Assembly: GCA_002084765.1 (NCBI GenBank)
Contig: NBMB01000062.1
Location: forward strand, 1 to 16,276
DNA: 16,276 nt
Reading direction: 5' to 3'
DNA from: Candidatus Cloacimonetes bacterium 4572_55
GTDB lineage: Bacteria; 4572-55
In this document: positions 15,951-16,276 of the stretch, one piece after another
Layout of the letters: each line of letters starts with the position of its first letter
Numbering within the stretch: the stretch's first letter is position 1
Notes under the pieces: model-generated
What the model was told of the DNA's origin: nothing
Seen by the model: the letters and a program-made list of their open reading frames with translations, nothing else
The model's database searches: none
Position numbers and translations under genes: made by a program

Positions 15951-16276
15951 TTACATTTCTATGCCAAGTTCTTTCAATTTTTTCCGCATTTCCGCCAGGC
16001 GCGTTTCCAAATGATCGGCTCGGTATTTCTCTTCCACCATTAAACGCTCCGCTTGATCCGCTCGATATTTCTCTTCATTCGCCCGATATTTCTCTTCCAC
16101 CACTCGATTTTCCGCCAGGTCCGCTCGATGTTCGGCATCTATGAAGCGTCGATCCAATTCTGGAAATGATAAAAAAGAGCGACCGTTTGGATAATAAAGG
16201 TTCAGATTTTTGGAAACAACCCGAAAACGAATGCCCAATAGCGGGCTGATCCAATTGCTCATATTAGAAACGGGAA
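15951..16276 (-). CDS. Uma2-family protein, C-terminal part (5' end beyond window)
   Basis: The frame is open through the right edge, so the first visible ATG at 16262 is probably internal. The visible part (WISPLLGIRFRV, NLYYPNGRSFLSFPELDRR) matches the end of Uma2/DUF820 proteins, a PD-(D/E)XK nuclease-like family common in cyanobacteria and other multicellular or environmental bacteria. The last 65 residues form a charged coiled coil with repeated EEKYRAD heptads. The catalytic core would lie outside the window, so activity cannot be judged. The function of the family is unsettled. The next gene starts 38 bp downstream. Confidence 0.75.
   Translation of the reverse strand, partial: PVSNMSNWISPLLGIRFRVVSKNLNLYYPNGRSFLSFPELDRRFIDAEHRADLAENRVVEEKYRANEEKYRADQAERLMVEEKYRADHLETRLAEMRKKLKELGIEM
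16021..16104 (-). repeat. Heptad-coding DNA repeats in the Uma2 coiled-coil tail
   Basis: The segment CGATATTTCTCTTC (plus strand) occurs at 16063 and 16084 and with one change at 16021. The two nearest copies are 21 bases apart, coding one seven-residue EEKYRA-type heptad; the third lies 42 bases away. In-frame expansion or contraction by slippage could change coiled-coil length. Confidence 0.65.

Noticed and set aside
16021-16104. Short regularly spaced repeats considered as a CRISPR array
   Set aside because: The repeats are coding heptads spaced by multiples of 21 bases within a coiled coil, too short and without unique spacers.

Overview
The window is a 16.3 kb chromosomal segment in which every supported gene lies on the minus strand. 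Read in the direction of transcription (high to low coordinates) it holds nine genes, two of them cut by the window edges. The large secreted multidomain proteins, one with a C-terminal tail of the type IX secretion (YPNPF / FlgD-like) kind, together with a Uma2 protein with a coiled-coil tail and split nuo genes, suggest a member of the Fibrobacteres-Chlorobi-Bacteroidetes superphylum or a related uncultured phylum (KSB1, Marinimicrobia or Calditrichota-like). This is an inference from gene style; no rRNA or tRNA is visible to fix it.

Layout from right to left. (1) 15951-16276: the C-terminal end of a Uma2-family protein. (2) 11023-15912: a 1629-residue secreted protein with a signal peptide, seven FG-GAP-type Asp-rich repeats, an ASPIC/UnbV domain, six ASH-type Ig-like repeats and a type IX-like sorting tail. 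(3) 10703-11022: a gene-free spacer of about 320 bp. (4) 8645-10702: a signalling protein joining a degenerate histidine-kinase module, an intact receiver and an apparently active class III adenylate cyclase. (5) 4892-8583: a tight four-gene run made of a DUF3467 protein with a TTG start, a 266-residue protein that resembles the C-terminal tails of DNA polymerase III alpha and tau joined together, a family A DNA polymerase with a 3'-5' exonuclease but no 5' nuclease, and an orphan biotinyl carrier protein. (6) 4677-4891: a gene-free spacer with an inverted repeat and a plausible promoter. (7) 1733-4676: nuoM and nuoN alone, followed by a strong terminator. (8) 1-1603: a secreted lamin-tail-domain protein, frame-shifted inside a tandem 23-residue repeat and running off the left edge.

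The most interesting part is the 5455-8583 cluster. The 266-residue protein has no polymerase or ATPase core, yet its N-terminal part looks like the tau-binding tail of DnaE and its middle and end look like the alpha-binding tail of DnaX. It sits 6 bp upstream of a proofreading family A polymerase. A reasonable hypothesis is an adaptor linking that polymerase to the Pol III replisome. The similarities are judged by eye from remembered family patterns and need profile searches. The cyclase gene upstream is also notable, because its kinase module has lost the phospho-acceptor His and the ATP-binding glycines.
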